Source: Prescottella subtropica (GTDB lineage: Bacteria; Actinomycetota; Actinomycetes; Mycobacteriales; Mycobacteriaceae). Taken from it: DNA of 64,000 nucleotides. Below, piece by piece: positions 6,971-14,386 of the stretch. Each line of letters begins with the position of its first letter. Position 1 is the first letter of the stretch. The DNA lies in the NCBI RefSeq assembly GCF_005434945.1, contig NZ_SKCH01000020.1, forward strand, positions 1 to 64,000. Reading direction: 5' to 3'. Below the pieces are notes generated by a model. The model saw only the letters and a list, made by a program, of their open reading frames with translations. It was not told the DNA's origin and made no database searches. A program made the translations under genes and the position numbers.

Positions 6971-7492
6971 ATGGAGATCACCAGGAAGGTCGGCGGCCCT
7001 ATGCCTCGATACACCGTTGCTCCCGGCTTGAAGGGATACGAAGAAGTCGACGTATCCGTGAAGGCCAGCGAATCGGAAACCCTCACCTACGACATGACTG
7101 CAACGGTCAAGCCGGACGGCACAGGCAGGTTGGTAGTCACCAAACTCGTTGTCGAGCAGGCCCCCGGTGGTCCGCCTGTGCAGCGTGGTGAACTCGGCAA
7201 GATCCAAATGGAACCGATCGTGAGGTTCGTAGCGAGCAACGCGCTCGAGGTCGCTGACGGCTACACGTCGATACCGGGACACCCAGCGTTCTGGGAGCGC
7301 GTAGAGCGCGACGGGCTCACTGACAGTGACCTCCCCGAACTTGCCCGCGTGTACCGGTGGGTGCGACTACAGGAAGGCCGGCCAACCGCGGCGCTCGCAG
7401 AAGCCCTCAGTCTGTCCCCTGCAACTGTGCGACGGTGGCTCGCGAAGGCCGTCGAGGCCGGGTACCTCACCCAAGAAGAGCGAGCGAAGTAG
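6971..7492 (+). CDS. HTH regulator of the satellite control region (unrecognised family)
   Basis: The 173-residue product has an N-terminal part with beta character (VDVSVKASESETLTYDM; VKPDGTGRLVVTKLVVEQ) and a C-terminal helix-turn-helix, AALAEALSLSPATVRRWLAK, with a short wing EAGYLTQEE. It lies between the divergent excisionase gene and the integrase, where satellite and prophage repressors often sit, and ends 6 bases before the integrase start. It may be a lysogeny-type repressor or an integrase activator. A second start at 7001 (MPRYTVAP) has a slightly better upstream AAGG sequence. Confidence 0.55.
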   Translation: MEITRKVGGPMPRYTVAPGLKGYEEVDVSVKASESETLTYDMTATVKPDGTGRLVVTKLVVEQAPGGPPVQRGELGKIQMEPIVRFVASNALEVADGYTSIPGHPAFWERVERDGLTDSDLPELARVYRWVRLQEGRPTAALAEALSLSPATVRRWLAKAVEAGYLTQEERAK

Positions 7493-7498
7493 CAGCCC

Positions 7499-8650
7499 GT
7501 GGCAACGATTGAGTCGTACGACACGAAGGCCGGCAAGCGGTACCGGGTCCGGTACCGGACACCTGATCGGCGGCAGACCGACAAGCGCGGGTTTCGTACG
7601 AAGCGGGACGCGGATGCGTTCGCGGCCACGGTCGAGGTCGAGAAGCTGACCGGGTCGTATGTCGCGCCGGCACTCGGCCGGGTCACCGTCAGCGAGCTTG
7701 CACCGGACTGGCTACAGCGCAAGGAATCCGACGTAGCGCCGTCGAACTACCGCACCCTCGACTCGGCATGGAGGGTCCACGTACAGCCGCGGTGGGGTGA
7801 CTGCCGTATCGCGGACATCGAGCCGATGCAGGTCGAGCAGTGGATAGCCCGGATGCAGCGAGAAGAGACCGACGCGGCCGGCACGGTCACGAAGAAGAGC
7901 GCCGGCGCAACCACGGTGATCCGGGCGTACGGGGTACTCGCGTCCATCCTCGACGACGCGGTGAAGTCTCGGAGGTTGGCGAGCAATCCGACGCGGGGTG
8001 TCGAGAATCTGCCGAGGAAGACCGGGAAGCGGCACGTCTACCTGTCAGCCGAGGACGTGGGGCGGCTCGCGGATGAGGCCGGGGTCCATCGGCCGCTTGT
8101 CCTCACCCTCGCCTACACCGGTATCCGGTGGGGTGAAGCGGTCGCGCTGCGAGTGAAGGATGTGGAGTTCCTGCGCCGTCGGCTCACAGTCCACGACAAC
8201 GCGGTGCAGCTCGGCGTCGATCACGCGGTCGGGCAGACGAAGAGCAAGCGGGCCCGGTCGGTGCCGGCCCCTCAGTTCGTCCTCGACGAGCTGTCGATCC
8301 TGTGCCGCGGGAAGACCCCCGACGATCTGGTGTTCTCCGGCCCGGACGGGCGGTACCTACCGAGACCGAAGTCGGATGGTGGTTGGTTCTCGGGCGCGGT
8401 GAAGCGGGCGAAGGTGCAGCGGGTCACCCCTCACGATCTTCGGCACACGGCGGCGTCGTTGGCGATCAGCGCCGGCGTCAACGTGTTGGCGCTCGCCCGG
8501 ATGCTCGGGCACACGTCGGCGAAGATCACGTTGGACACCTACGCGGACCTGTTCGACAGCGATCTCGACGCGGTGGGCGTCACTCTTCATGCGCGGTATT
8601 CATCGGCCAGTGTGGGCAATAAGTGGGCAGACGGAGCCGAATCGAGCTGA
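7499..8650 (+). CDS. int: Tyrosine recombinase (integrase) of the satellite
   Basis: The 383-residue product has the layout of phage integrases: an N-terminal arm-type DNA-binding region, a core-binding helical domain (about residues 60-160) and a C-terminal catalytic domain. The catalytic residues are visible: R in LAYTGIRWGEA, H-x-x-R in PHDLRHTAASLA, H in MLGHTSAKIT and the nucleophile Y in TLDTYADLF. It inserts the element by recombining attP with attB, very probably the 3' end of the tRNA-Ser(CGA) gene starting 48 bases downstream. A GTG start at 7499 is used, 6 bases after the regulator stop. Confidence 0.9.
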   Translation: MATIESYDTKAGKRYRVRYRTPDRRQTDKRGFRTKRDADAFAATVEVEKLTGSYVAPALGRVTVSELAPDWLQRKESDVAPSNYRTLDSAWRVHVQPRWGDCRIADIEPMQVEQWIARMQREETDAAGTVTKKSAGATTVIRAYGVLASILDDAVKSRRLASNPTRGVENLPRKTGKRHVYLSAEDVGRLADEAGVHRPLVLTLAYTGIRWGEAVALRVKDVEFLRRRLTVHDNAVQLGVDHAVGQTKSKRARSVPAPQFVLDELSILCRGKTPDDLVFSGPDGRYLPRPKSDGGWFSGAVKRAKVQRVTPHDLRHTAASLAISAGVNVLALARMLGHTSAKITLDTYADLFDSDLDAVGVTLHARYSSASVGNKWADGAESS

Positions 8651-8663
8651 CTGACGGCACGAA

Positions 8664-8697
8664 AAAGCCCCTCACCTGCGAACAGGTGAGGGGCTTT
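8664..8697. terminator. Bidirectional terminator between integrase and tRNA-Ser(CGA)
   Basis: Perfect 15-base arms (8664-8678 and 8683-8697) with a 4-base loop have A and T tracts on both sides. It can end the rightward integrase transcript and the leftward tRNA transcript. Confidence 0.85.
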
Positions 8698-8698
8698 A

Positions 8699-8789
8699 TG
8701 GCGGTGGCGGAGGGATTTGAACCCTCGGTACGGGGTTACCGTACACAGCATTTCGAGTGCTGCACCTTCGGCCGCTCGGACACGCCACC
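8699..8789 (-). tRNA. tRNA-Ser (anticodon CGA)
   Basis: A class II tRNA with 7-base acceptor arms (8783-8789 with 8703-8709), anticodon stem CAGCA/TGCTG around the loop CTCGAAA (anticodon CGA), a long variable arm and an encoded CCA (8701-8699). It reads UCG codons. Its 3' end abuts the satellite, making it the probable attB. Confidence 0.93.
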
Positions 8790-8840
8790 GCCGAGAACTG
8801 TACCGGAGTCGGCGCTCAGCCTGAAATCGGCAGGTCAGCG

Positions 8841-9038
8841 CTATTTTCCGGTGAGTTTGTCCTTGATGGTGGTGGTGGCGTCCTTGATCTTTTCGCCGGC
8901 GTCCTTGACGGCGGATTCGATCTGGTCGCCTTTGCCTTCGTTCTTCAGGTCGTCGTCGTCGGTGGCGTTGCCGACGGCCTCTTTGGCTTTGCCGCCGAGG
9001 TCTTTCGCCTTGTTCTGGGCTTTGTCCGCGATTCCCAC
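8841..9038 (-). CDS. CsbD-family stress protein
   Basis: The 65-residue, very charged helical product starts GIADKAQNKAKDLGGKAKEA, followed by VGNATDDDDLKNEGKGDQ and ends in KDKLTGK. This is the typical composition of small CsbD-like proteins (repeated A-x-x-K-x-K-E-A-x-G and D-x-L-x-x-x-G-K-x-D-Q patterns), which rise in general stress responses in Gram-positive bacteria. Molecular function is unknown. It stands alone between the tRNA-Ser and tadA. Confidence 0.85.
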   Translation of the reverse strand: MGIADKAQNKAKDLGGKAKEAVGNATDDDDLKNEGKGDQIESAVKDAGEKIKDATTTIKDKLTGK

Positions 9039-9175
9039 GAGTGACCTCCGTGGATCCGTCTGCGAAGGGCGCTCGGTCGAGCACCTGTCTCCACGACAGC
9101 ACGATCTGTCGCCGAGCGCACGGGGTCACCTTCGAGGCGCCCCGTACGAGATCGGTGTCGCTGCTGGTCGGGGTG

Positions 9176-9634
9176 TCAGCGCTGGGTGCGGAAAAAGTTT
9201 TCGAGGATGCCGGCGCACTCGGGTTCGAGGACGCCGCCGCGCACTTCGGGGCGGTGGGTGAGGCGGCGGTCGCGGACGACGTCCCACAGGGAGCCGACGG
9301 CCCCGGTCTTGGGTTCCCATGCCCCGAACACGACGCGTTTCACGCGGGCGAGGACGAGGGCGCCGGCGCACATCGTGCACGGTTCGAGGGTGACGGCGAG
9401 GGTGGCGCCTTCGAGTCGCCAGCCGTCGCCGTGGATCCGGGCTGCGGCGCGCAGGGCGAGGACCTCGGCGTGCGCGGTGGGGTCTCCGGTGGCTTCGCGG
9501 GCGTTCGCGGCCCGCGCCAGTTCCACTCCGTTCGCGTCGAACACCACCGCGCCGACGGGCACGTCACCAGCAGATGCCGCCGCAGCAGCGTCGAGTGCGA
9601 CGCGGATCAGGTGTTCGTCGTCGTGCAGGGTCAC
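9176..9634 (-). CDS. tadA: tRNA-specific adenosine deaminase TadA
   Basis: The 152-residue product deaminates A34 to inosine in tRNA-Arg(ACG), enabling it to read CGU, CGC and CGA. The zinc-dependent deaminase signature is complete: H55-A-E57 (proton donor Glu) and P85-C-T-M-C89 (zinc ligands). Its likely substrate, tRNA-Arg(ACG), lies at 23123-23195 in this window. The GTG start at 9634 overlaps the stop of the upstream gene (GTGA), indicating coupled translation with the deaminase-associated protein. M. tuberculosis Rv3752c is the expected equivalent. Confidence 0.92.
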   Translation of the reverse strand: MTLHDDEHLIRVALDAAAAASAGDVPVGAVVFDANGVELARAANAREATGDPTAHAEVLALRAAARIHGDGWRLEGATLAVTLEPCTMCAGALVLARVKRVVFGAWEPKTGAVGSLWDVVRDRRLTHRPEVRGGVLEPECAGILENFFRTQR

Positions 9635-10194
9635 CGGGGCAGTTTGTCGAGTGCCGCCGACAGTTCGGCGTCGAAGCCGCAGCGCTGCGCGATCATCGTC
9701 AACTGCTCGTCCGGGTACAGGTCGGTTTCGGCGAGGATCACGCCGAGGACGGCGTCGGGCAGACCCAGGTCGGACAGCACCGCCAGATCTCCCTCTTCCC
9801 ACGGTTCGACGTCGTCGAGGTCGTCGGGGTCGATGTCGGGGATCGGGACGTTCAGTGTGTCGAGGACGTCGGCGGCGATGTCGTAGTCGATGGCGGCGGT
9901 CGCGTCGGAGATGAGCAGGCGTGTCCCGGTCGGTGCGGGCCGGACGATGACGAAGAATTCCTCGTCGACGTCGAGGAGGCCGAACACGGCACCGGAGCTG
10001 CGCAGCTCGAGCAGTTCCTTCTCCGCGATCCGCAGGCTGGTGCGTGCCCCGCCGGTCAGTGGCGTGCACGTCCAGCGGCCCTCCTCACGGACGACGGCCA
10101 TACCGAAACCGTCCATGTCCTCGACCGACTCCGCGTCGAGGTCGTCGACCGATCCCCTGGAGGCGCTGTTGTCGTTCGCGCGCTGTGCACCCAT
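9631..10194 (-). CDS. tRNA adenosine deaminase-associated protein
   Basis: The 187-residue acidic product (for example PDIDPDDLDDVEPWEEGD at about 120-137) belongs by sequence style and position to the actinobacterial family encoded just upstream of tadA (Rv3753c-like). It is cytosolic with no catalytic motif that I can see. An N-terminal polar tail is followed by a segment (GMAVVREEGRWTCTPL) and a C-terminal helical region (LDLGLPDAVLGVI-like, then EQLTMIAQRCGFD). The 4-base overlap suggests it works with TadA, but how is unknown. Confidence 0.8.
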   Translation of the reverse strand: MGAQRANDNSASRGSVDDLDAESVEDMDGFGMAVVREEGRWTCTPLTGGARTSLRIAEKELLELRSSGAVFGLLDVDEEFFVIVRPAPTGTRLLISDATAAIDYDIAADVLDTLNVPIPDIDPDDLDDVEPWEEGDLAVLSDLGLPDAVLGVILAETDLYPDEQLTMIAQRCGFDAELSAALDKLPR

Positions 10195-10243
10195 GCGGGC
10201 AACGGTAGCCCGCTCGGCGCCTCCATAAGAAGTCCAGCGGTGA

Positions 10244-11209
10244 ATGTGCCAACCTGTTCGGGTGGCTCTCTCGGTTCCCGCATCTGACGTCTGTGTTCTC
10301 GGCTTGGGCCTGATCGGCGGATCCGTCCTCCGTGCGGCTGTCGCCGCGGGTCGCACCGGGTGGGGCTGGAACCGGTCCACCGGCTCGGTGGACGCCGCCC
10401 GCCTCGACGGTTTCGACGCCGACACCGACCTGGTCGCGGTGCTGCGCCGCGCCGCCGCATCGTCGGCGCTGATCGTGGTGGCGGTGCCGATGCCGGCGGT
10501 CGACGCCACGCTCGCGGCGATCGCCGAACACGCCCCCGGTTGCCCGGTCACCGATGTCGTCAGCGTCAAGGCCGAGGTGGCGGCGGCCGTCGCCCGGCAC
10601 GGTCTGCAGGGCCGGTTCGTCGGCGGGCATCCGATGGCGGGGACGTCACAGTCCGGGTGGGAGGCCGGGGACGCCGACCTGTTCCGGGACGCAGTGTGGG
10701 TGGTGAGCGCAGACGACGGCGTCGACCCGCACATCTTCGGGAAGGTGACACGGCTGGCACTGGACTGCGGGGCGGTGGTCGTGCCCGCCGAGTCGAGCGA
10801 ACACGACGCCGCGGTGGCCCGTATCTCGCATCTTCCGCACGTGCTCGCCGAGGCGCTGGCGTCGTCCGGGGCGGCGGGCGGCGACCTGGCGCTGGGTTTG
10901 GCGGCCGGATCGTTCCGGGACGGCACCCGCGTCGCCGGCAGCGCACCGCCGCTGGTGCGGGCGATGTGCGAGGGCAACCGGGACGCACTGCTGACCGCTC
11001 TCGACGAGACCCTCGAGGTCCTCGCGCAGGCACGCGACGAGTTGTCCGGGCACGGCACTCTCGCCGGACTCGTCGAACCCGGGTATGCGGCCCGGCTGCG
11101 TTACGAGAACCGGGAACGCTGGACCATCACCGGCATCGACCCCGGTTCCGAGCGCTGGCGCGAACGAATGCGTGACGCCGGACGCCGCGGCGGGGTGCTG
11201 CGGCCGTGA
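10244..11209 (+). CDS. tyrA: Prephenate dehydrogenase
   Basis: The enzyme converts prephenate to 4-hydroxyphenylpyruvate in tyrosine biosynthesis. The 321-residue product has the nucleotide-binding GLGLIGGS at about residues 20-27 and the family's GHPMAGT motif near 126, where the His is important for substrate binding and catalysis, followed by EHDAAVARISHLPHV. The C-terminal helical dimer domain follows. No ACT domain is evident. An ATG at 10244 is used; a GTG at 10262 would give a shorter, equally plausible start. The stop overlaps the amidase start by 4 bases. It corresponds to M. tuberculosis Rv3754. Confidence 0.88.
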   Translation: MCQPVRVALSVPASDVCVLGLGLIGGSVLRAAVAAGRTGWGWNRSTGSVDAARLDGFDADTDLVAVLRRAAASSALIVVAVPMPAVDATLAAIAEHAPGCPVTDVVSVKAEVAAAVARHGLQGRFVGGHPMAGTSQSGWEAGDADLFRDAVWVVSADDGVDPHIFGKVTRLALDCGAVVVPAESSEHDAAVARISHLPHVLAEALASSGAAGGDLALGLAAGSFRDGTRVAGSAPPLVRAMCEGNRDALLTALDETLEVLAQARDELSGHGTLAGLVEPGYAARLRYENRERWTITGIDPGSERWRERMRDAGRRGGVLRP

Positions 11210-12561
11210 GCGGTTCGGGAGTACGGGGACTCGCCGACCAGGCACGGGCGCTGGCCACACGCGAGACGACGGCCACCGCGCACGTCCGCGCGACACTCGA
11301 CGCACTCGACGGCCTGGCCGGGACGCCGTGGGAGAACCTGGTGGCGTCCCGGTGCGACGACGCCGCCCTCGCGGCCGCGGCCCGCGCGGACGAGGCGCTG
11401 GCGGCGGGTGACTGGATCGGCCCGTTGCACGGGATCGCGGTCGCGGTCAAGGACAACATCGACGTCGCCGGGATGCCGACCCGCTGCGGCAGTGCGGTTC
11501 TCGCGGACGCACCGCCGGCCGTCACCGATGCGCGGATCGTCACGCGGCTGCGGGAGGCCGGGGCGATCGTCGTCGCCAAGACGCATCTGCACGAGTTCGC
11601 GTACGGCCCGACGGGGGCCGTGAACGTGTCCGGTCCGGCCGCGCACCCGCACGATCCGGGTCTGATCCCGGGCGGCTCGTCGTCGGGGTCGGCGGCACTG
11701 GTCGCGAAGGGGATCGTCCCGCTCGCAATCGGCACCGACACCGGTTGCAGCACAAGAACCCCCGCAGCACTGTGTGGGATCGTCGGGTTCAAGCCGAGTG
11801 TCGACGCGCTGCCCACGTCGGGGGTGTTCCCGCTGTCGACGACGTTCGATCATGTGGGCCTGCTGGCCGCCGACGTCCTCGGCGTGGCGCTCGCGTGGGG
11901 GGCACTGCCCGGTGTCGCGCACGTGCACACCCCCGTCGCGGGGCTGCGGATCGGCCGGCTGCGGGGAGCGAACTGGGACGCCGAGGATCCCGGGATCGCG
12001 GCGGCTCTCGAGCGTGCCGTCGCGGCGCTCGTCGATGCCGGCGCCGAGGTGATCGACGTCGACCTCCCGGAAACCGGCGCATTGCTGGACGCCTATCCGG
12101 TCGTCACCGGGTCGGAGGCGTACGAGACGCATCGCGACTGGTTCGAGGCACACCCCGAGCGGTATCAGCCTGCGACGGCGGCGCTGCTGGCGGCGCAGCG
12201 GGACCGGCCGGCGGTCGACTACATCCACGCCGTCCGTAGCGTCGAACGTCTTCGCCGGCAAGCCCTTTCCCGGCTGCGCGGCGATCTGCGGCTGGACGGG
12301 CTGGTCACCGCGACCACTCCCCTGCGGTCCGTCACCCAGCAGCAGGCCCTGTCCCCCGACCCGTCGGTGGCGCGAGTCCCGTTGCTGCGCATGTGCAGCC
12401 CGTTCAACGCGCTCGGTGTTCCGGCACTGTCGGTGCCCGTCCGGGTCGACGACGGCACCCCGGTCGGCGTCCAGGTGGTCGGGCTGCCGTCCACGGCCGG
12501 CGGGCACGGATCGCATCCGGCGGAATCGGTCGCGCTGGCCTGCGCGCTCGCAGTGAGCTGA
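11206..12561 (+). CDS. Amidase signature family hydrolase
   Basis: The 451-residue product carries the amidase signature: the catalytic Lys in VAVKDNIDVAGMPT (about residue 82), the cis-Ser in GGSSSGSAALV (about 157) and the nucleophile Ser in GTDTGCSTRTPAALCG (about 181). The usual TGGS is TGCS here, so a cysteine replaces a glycine next to the nucleophile. The C-terminal part has the usual VPALSVPV and VGVQVVGLP segments. Substrate cannot be told; AtzF/allophanate-hydrolase-like and indoleacetamide-type amidases look alike at this level. It is coupled by GTGA to tyrA. Confidence 0.8.
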   Translation: MSGSGVRGLADQARALATRETTATAHVRATLDALDGLAGTPWENLVASRCDDAALAAAARADEALAAGDWIGPLHGIAVAVKDNIDVAGMPTRCGSAVLADAPPAVTDARIVTRLREAGAIVVAKTHLHEFAYGPTGAVNVSGPAAHPHDPGLIPGGSSSGSAALVAKGIVPLAIGTDTGCSTRTPAALCGIVGFKPSVDALPTSGVFPLSTTFDHVGLLAADVLGVALAWGALPGVAHVHTPVAGLRIGRLRGANWDAEDPGIAAALERAVAALVDAGAEVIDVDLPETGALLDAYPVVTGSEAYETHRDWFEAHPERYQPATAALLAAQRDRPAVDYIHAVRSVERLRRQALSRLRGDLRLDGLVTATTPLRSVTQQQALSPDPSVARVPLLRMCSPFNALGVPALSVPVRVDDGTPVGVQVVGLPSTAGGHGSHPAESVALACALAVS

Positions 12562-12568
12562 CGCCCCG

Positions 12569-13153
12569 TCAGATCCGCTGCGCGAGACCCGGATAGTCGA
12601 GGACGAAGCCGTCGGCGTCGACGGTGACGGACGACGACGACACCGGGGACAGGACGTGGATGCCGTCGGCGCCGCTGCTGTAGGTCAGGGACGCCTCCTG
12701 CACGGCGAGGTCGGGCAGGTTGACGTACACGACGGGCACCTGGACGTCCTCGGATTCGTGCTGCAGACCGAACCGCCGGATGGGCAGGGTGTTGAAGAAC
12801 GGGCTGAGGACGACGTCGACGTCCTTGGCGCCCGCGAACCCGGACCGCAGGTGGGTGGTGCCGGTCTCGACCATCCACACGCCCTCCTCGTCACGGCTGA
12901 TGGACATGTGCCGTTCCCCCGCGGCGAGCGCAGTGTGCAGGGACAGGCGCCGGGTCACACCGTTCTCGTCGGTGACGAGGTCGTAGGACGCGCTGAAGGC
13001 GGGATGTTCGGGGCATGCGCCGCCGACGACGCGTCCGGTCGCCTTGATGCGGTTTCCGCTCAACTGCACCCGTACCGATTCCATGCGGGGCGCGGAATGC
13101 GCGCGCCACGTCAGGACGGCAGGCCAGGGTGACACGATGCTCGGGGTGCTCAC
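12569..13153 (-). CDS. Putative glycolipid-binding protein (DUF1089-like)
   Basis: The 194-residue beta-rich product matches the pattern of the putative glycolipid-binding family: an N-terminal LTWRAHSAPRMESVRVQL, then GACPEHPAFSASYDLVTDENG, then HLRSGFAGAKDVDVVLSPFFNTLPIRR-type core. Such proteins are about 180-200 residues, soluble, and of unproven function. The GTG start at 13153 leaves a short N-terminal tail before the family core. It converges with the amidase gene, with only 7 bases between the stops. Confidence 0.7.
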   Translation of the reverse strand: MSTPSIVSPWPAVLTWRAHSAPRMESVRVQLSGNRIKATGRVVGGACPEHPAFSASYDLVTDENGVTRRLSLHTALAAGERHMSISRDEEGVWMVETGTTHLRSGFAGAKDVDVVLSPFFNTLPIRRFGLQHESEDVQVPVVYVNLPDLAVQEASLTYSSGADGIHVLSPVSSSSVTVDADGFVLDYPGLAQRI

Positions 13154-13221
13154 GGTCTCTACGGTAGGCGACGGAGGGCGTCCGGACGGGGACGGCGGGC
13201 GGGATTCGTTCGCACGCGTCG

Positions 13222-14277
13222 TCATTCGGACATTCCGCCGGTCGCGTCGCGGCGTTCCAGGACGGCGATCCGGCGGGAGAACACGACCAGGGTGAGCAGT
13301 CCGACGGCGACGTTGACGAGTGCCCCGAATTCCTCGGCCGCGACATCGAACACCTCGGTGAGCAGGATCGTCACCAGCGCGGCGGCGCGCAGCATCCGGA
13401 CCGGCCAGATGCTGCCGGTACGCAGGCGTGCGATCGCCACCGCACACAGCGTGAATGCGGCGCACGAGCCGCCGAACTGCCCGAGTGTGGTGATGTCGCT
13501 GCCGGTGCCGCCCTCGAGGTCCTCGGCGAGCGTGGCGACCGCGTGCACCACCCCGGCCGTCGAGAAGAGGGCGAGCACGACCGCGGCCACCCACACCGCG
13601 CGGACGCCGTCGAGCACGATCGCCACCCGCGCGCGCAGCCACCGGCCGGCGCCGTCGAACCGGCCGGCGGGCCGCGGCACGCACCGGAACAGCAGGTCCT
13701 CGACGCTCACGACCGCACCGGGGTCGGCGCCGGCGGTCGCGGCCCGCCGCAACTGCCGGTGCGCCCGCTCCCGTCGCTGTGGGGTGAGTCCGCGGACGAG
13801 TCCGTCAGCGGCCGCGGCGGCGGCGTTCGCGAGGTCCTCGTCCGCCGATCGTCGGCGCACGTCGTTGATCCACCGGTTGAGGACCAGCAGCGCCACCACG
13901 ACGACGTACATGATCGCGACGGACGGCTGGAAGAAGTAGTCGTTCGTCTTGGTGACGAACTTGCCGACCTCGTCGAGGAACAGCCCGAATCCGATACCGC
14001 CGGCCACGACGGCCACCACCCGCGGCAGGGCACCGAGGAACGAGAAGACGATCACCAGGGCGATCACCATCGCCAGCCCACCCCACAGGGCGTGCGCGAT
14101 GTGCAGCGTGGACCCGCCGATCTGCGGGTAGCCGGTGGCGTGCAGGTAGGCGCGGGTGACGAGGATCGTGAGGATTCCGATGACGACGAACGCCTCGACC
14201 AGCGCGCCGGCCCGGGCGTCCCGCAGCAGCCGCGGTGGCCGGTTCCCGGTCGAACGTTCGACCGTGGTTCCCATCAT
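13222..14277 (-). CDS. Polytopic membrane protein of unknown function
   Basis: The 351-residue product has about eight membrane segments in two groups, four before residue 150 and four after 230, separated by a charged cytosolic linker rich in Arg and Ala. Noticeable motifs are TYLHATG-like and HIAHALWGGLAMV near the start of segment 2 and GFGLFLDEVGKF after segment 3. A GGGAGG-type ribosome site supports ATG 14277. I do not recognise the family. It is divergent from the cytosine methyltransferase gene with about 110 bases between them. Confidence 0.7.
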   Translation of the reverse strand: MMGTTVERSTGNRPPRLLRDARAGALVEAFVVIGILTILVTRAYLHATGYPQIGGSTLHIAHALWGGLAMVIALVIVFSFLGALPRVVAVVAGGIGFGLFLDEVGKFVTKTNDYFFQPSVAIMYVVVVALLVLNRWINDVRRRSADEDLANAAAAAADGLVRGLTPQRRERAHRQLRRAATAGADPGAVVSVEDLLFRCVPRPAGRFDGAGRWLRARVAIVLDGVRAVWVAAVVLALFSTAGVVHAVATLAEDLEGGTGSDITTLGQFGGSCAAFTLCAVAIARLRTGSIWPVRMLRAAALVTILLTEVFDVAAEEFGALVNVAVGLLTLVVFSRRIAVLERRDATGGMSE

Positions 14278-14386
14278 CACACGCCCCTCCCGACCCGTTG
14301 TGGCGCTCACCGTATACCGGTGTGACCGAGACCCCTCGGCGGACTCGAGTAACGTGCTCCTGTATCTGTGCGTGAGGAAGGGTGTT

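Larger units (their letters stand above)
231..8701. mobile_element. Capsid-encoding phage satellite (phiRv1/phiRv2-like) integrated at tRNA-Ser(CGA)
   Basis: A tyrosine integrase ends 48 bases from the 3' end of a tRNA-Ser gene. Reading away from it come an HTH protein, an excisionase-like protein, a DnaB-N-like protein, a P-loop replication protein, a WhiB-like protein, zinc-knuckle microproteins, an HTH protein, a decoration-like protein and a major capsid protein, mostly in overlapping leftward genes. Portal, terminase, tail, holin and lysin genes are not seen. Small size and a head gene without the rest of the virion are typical of satellites such as phiRv1/phiRv2 of M. tuberculosis. No second copy of the tRNA 3' end was found in 1-8600, so the left boundary is a guess and the element may extend beyond the window. 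Confidence 0.75.
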
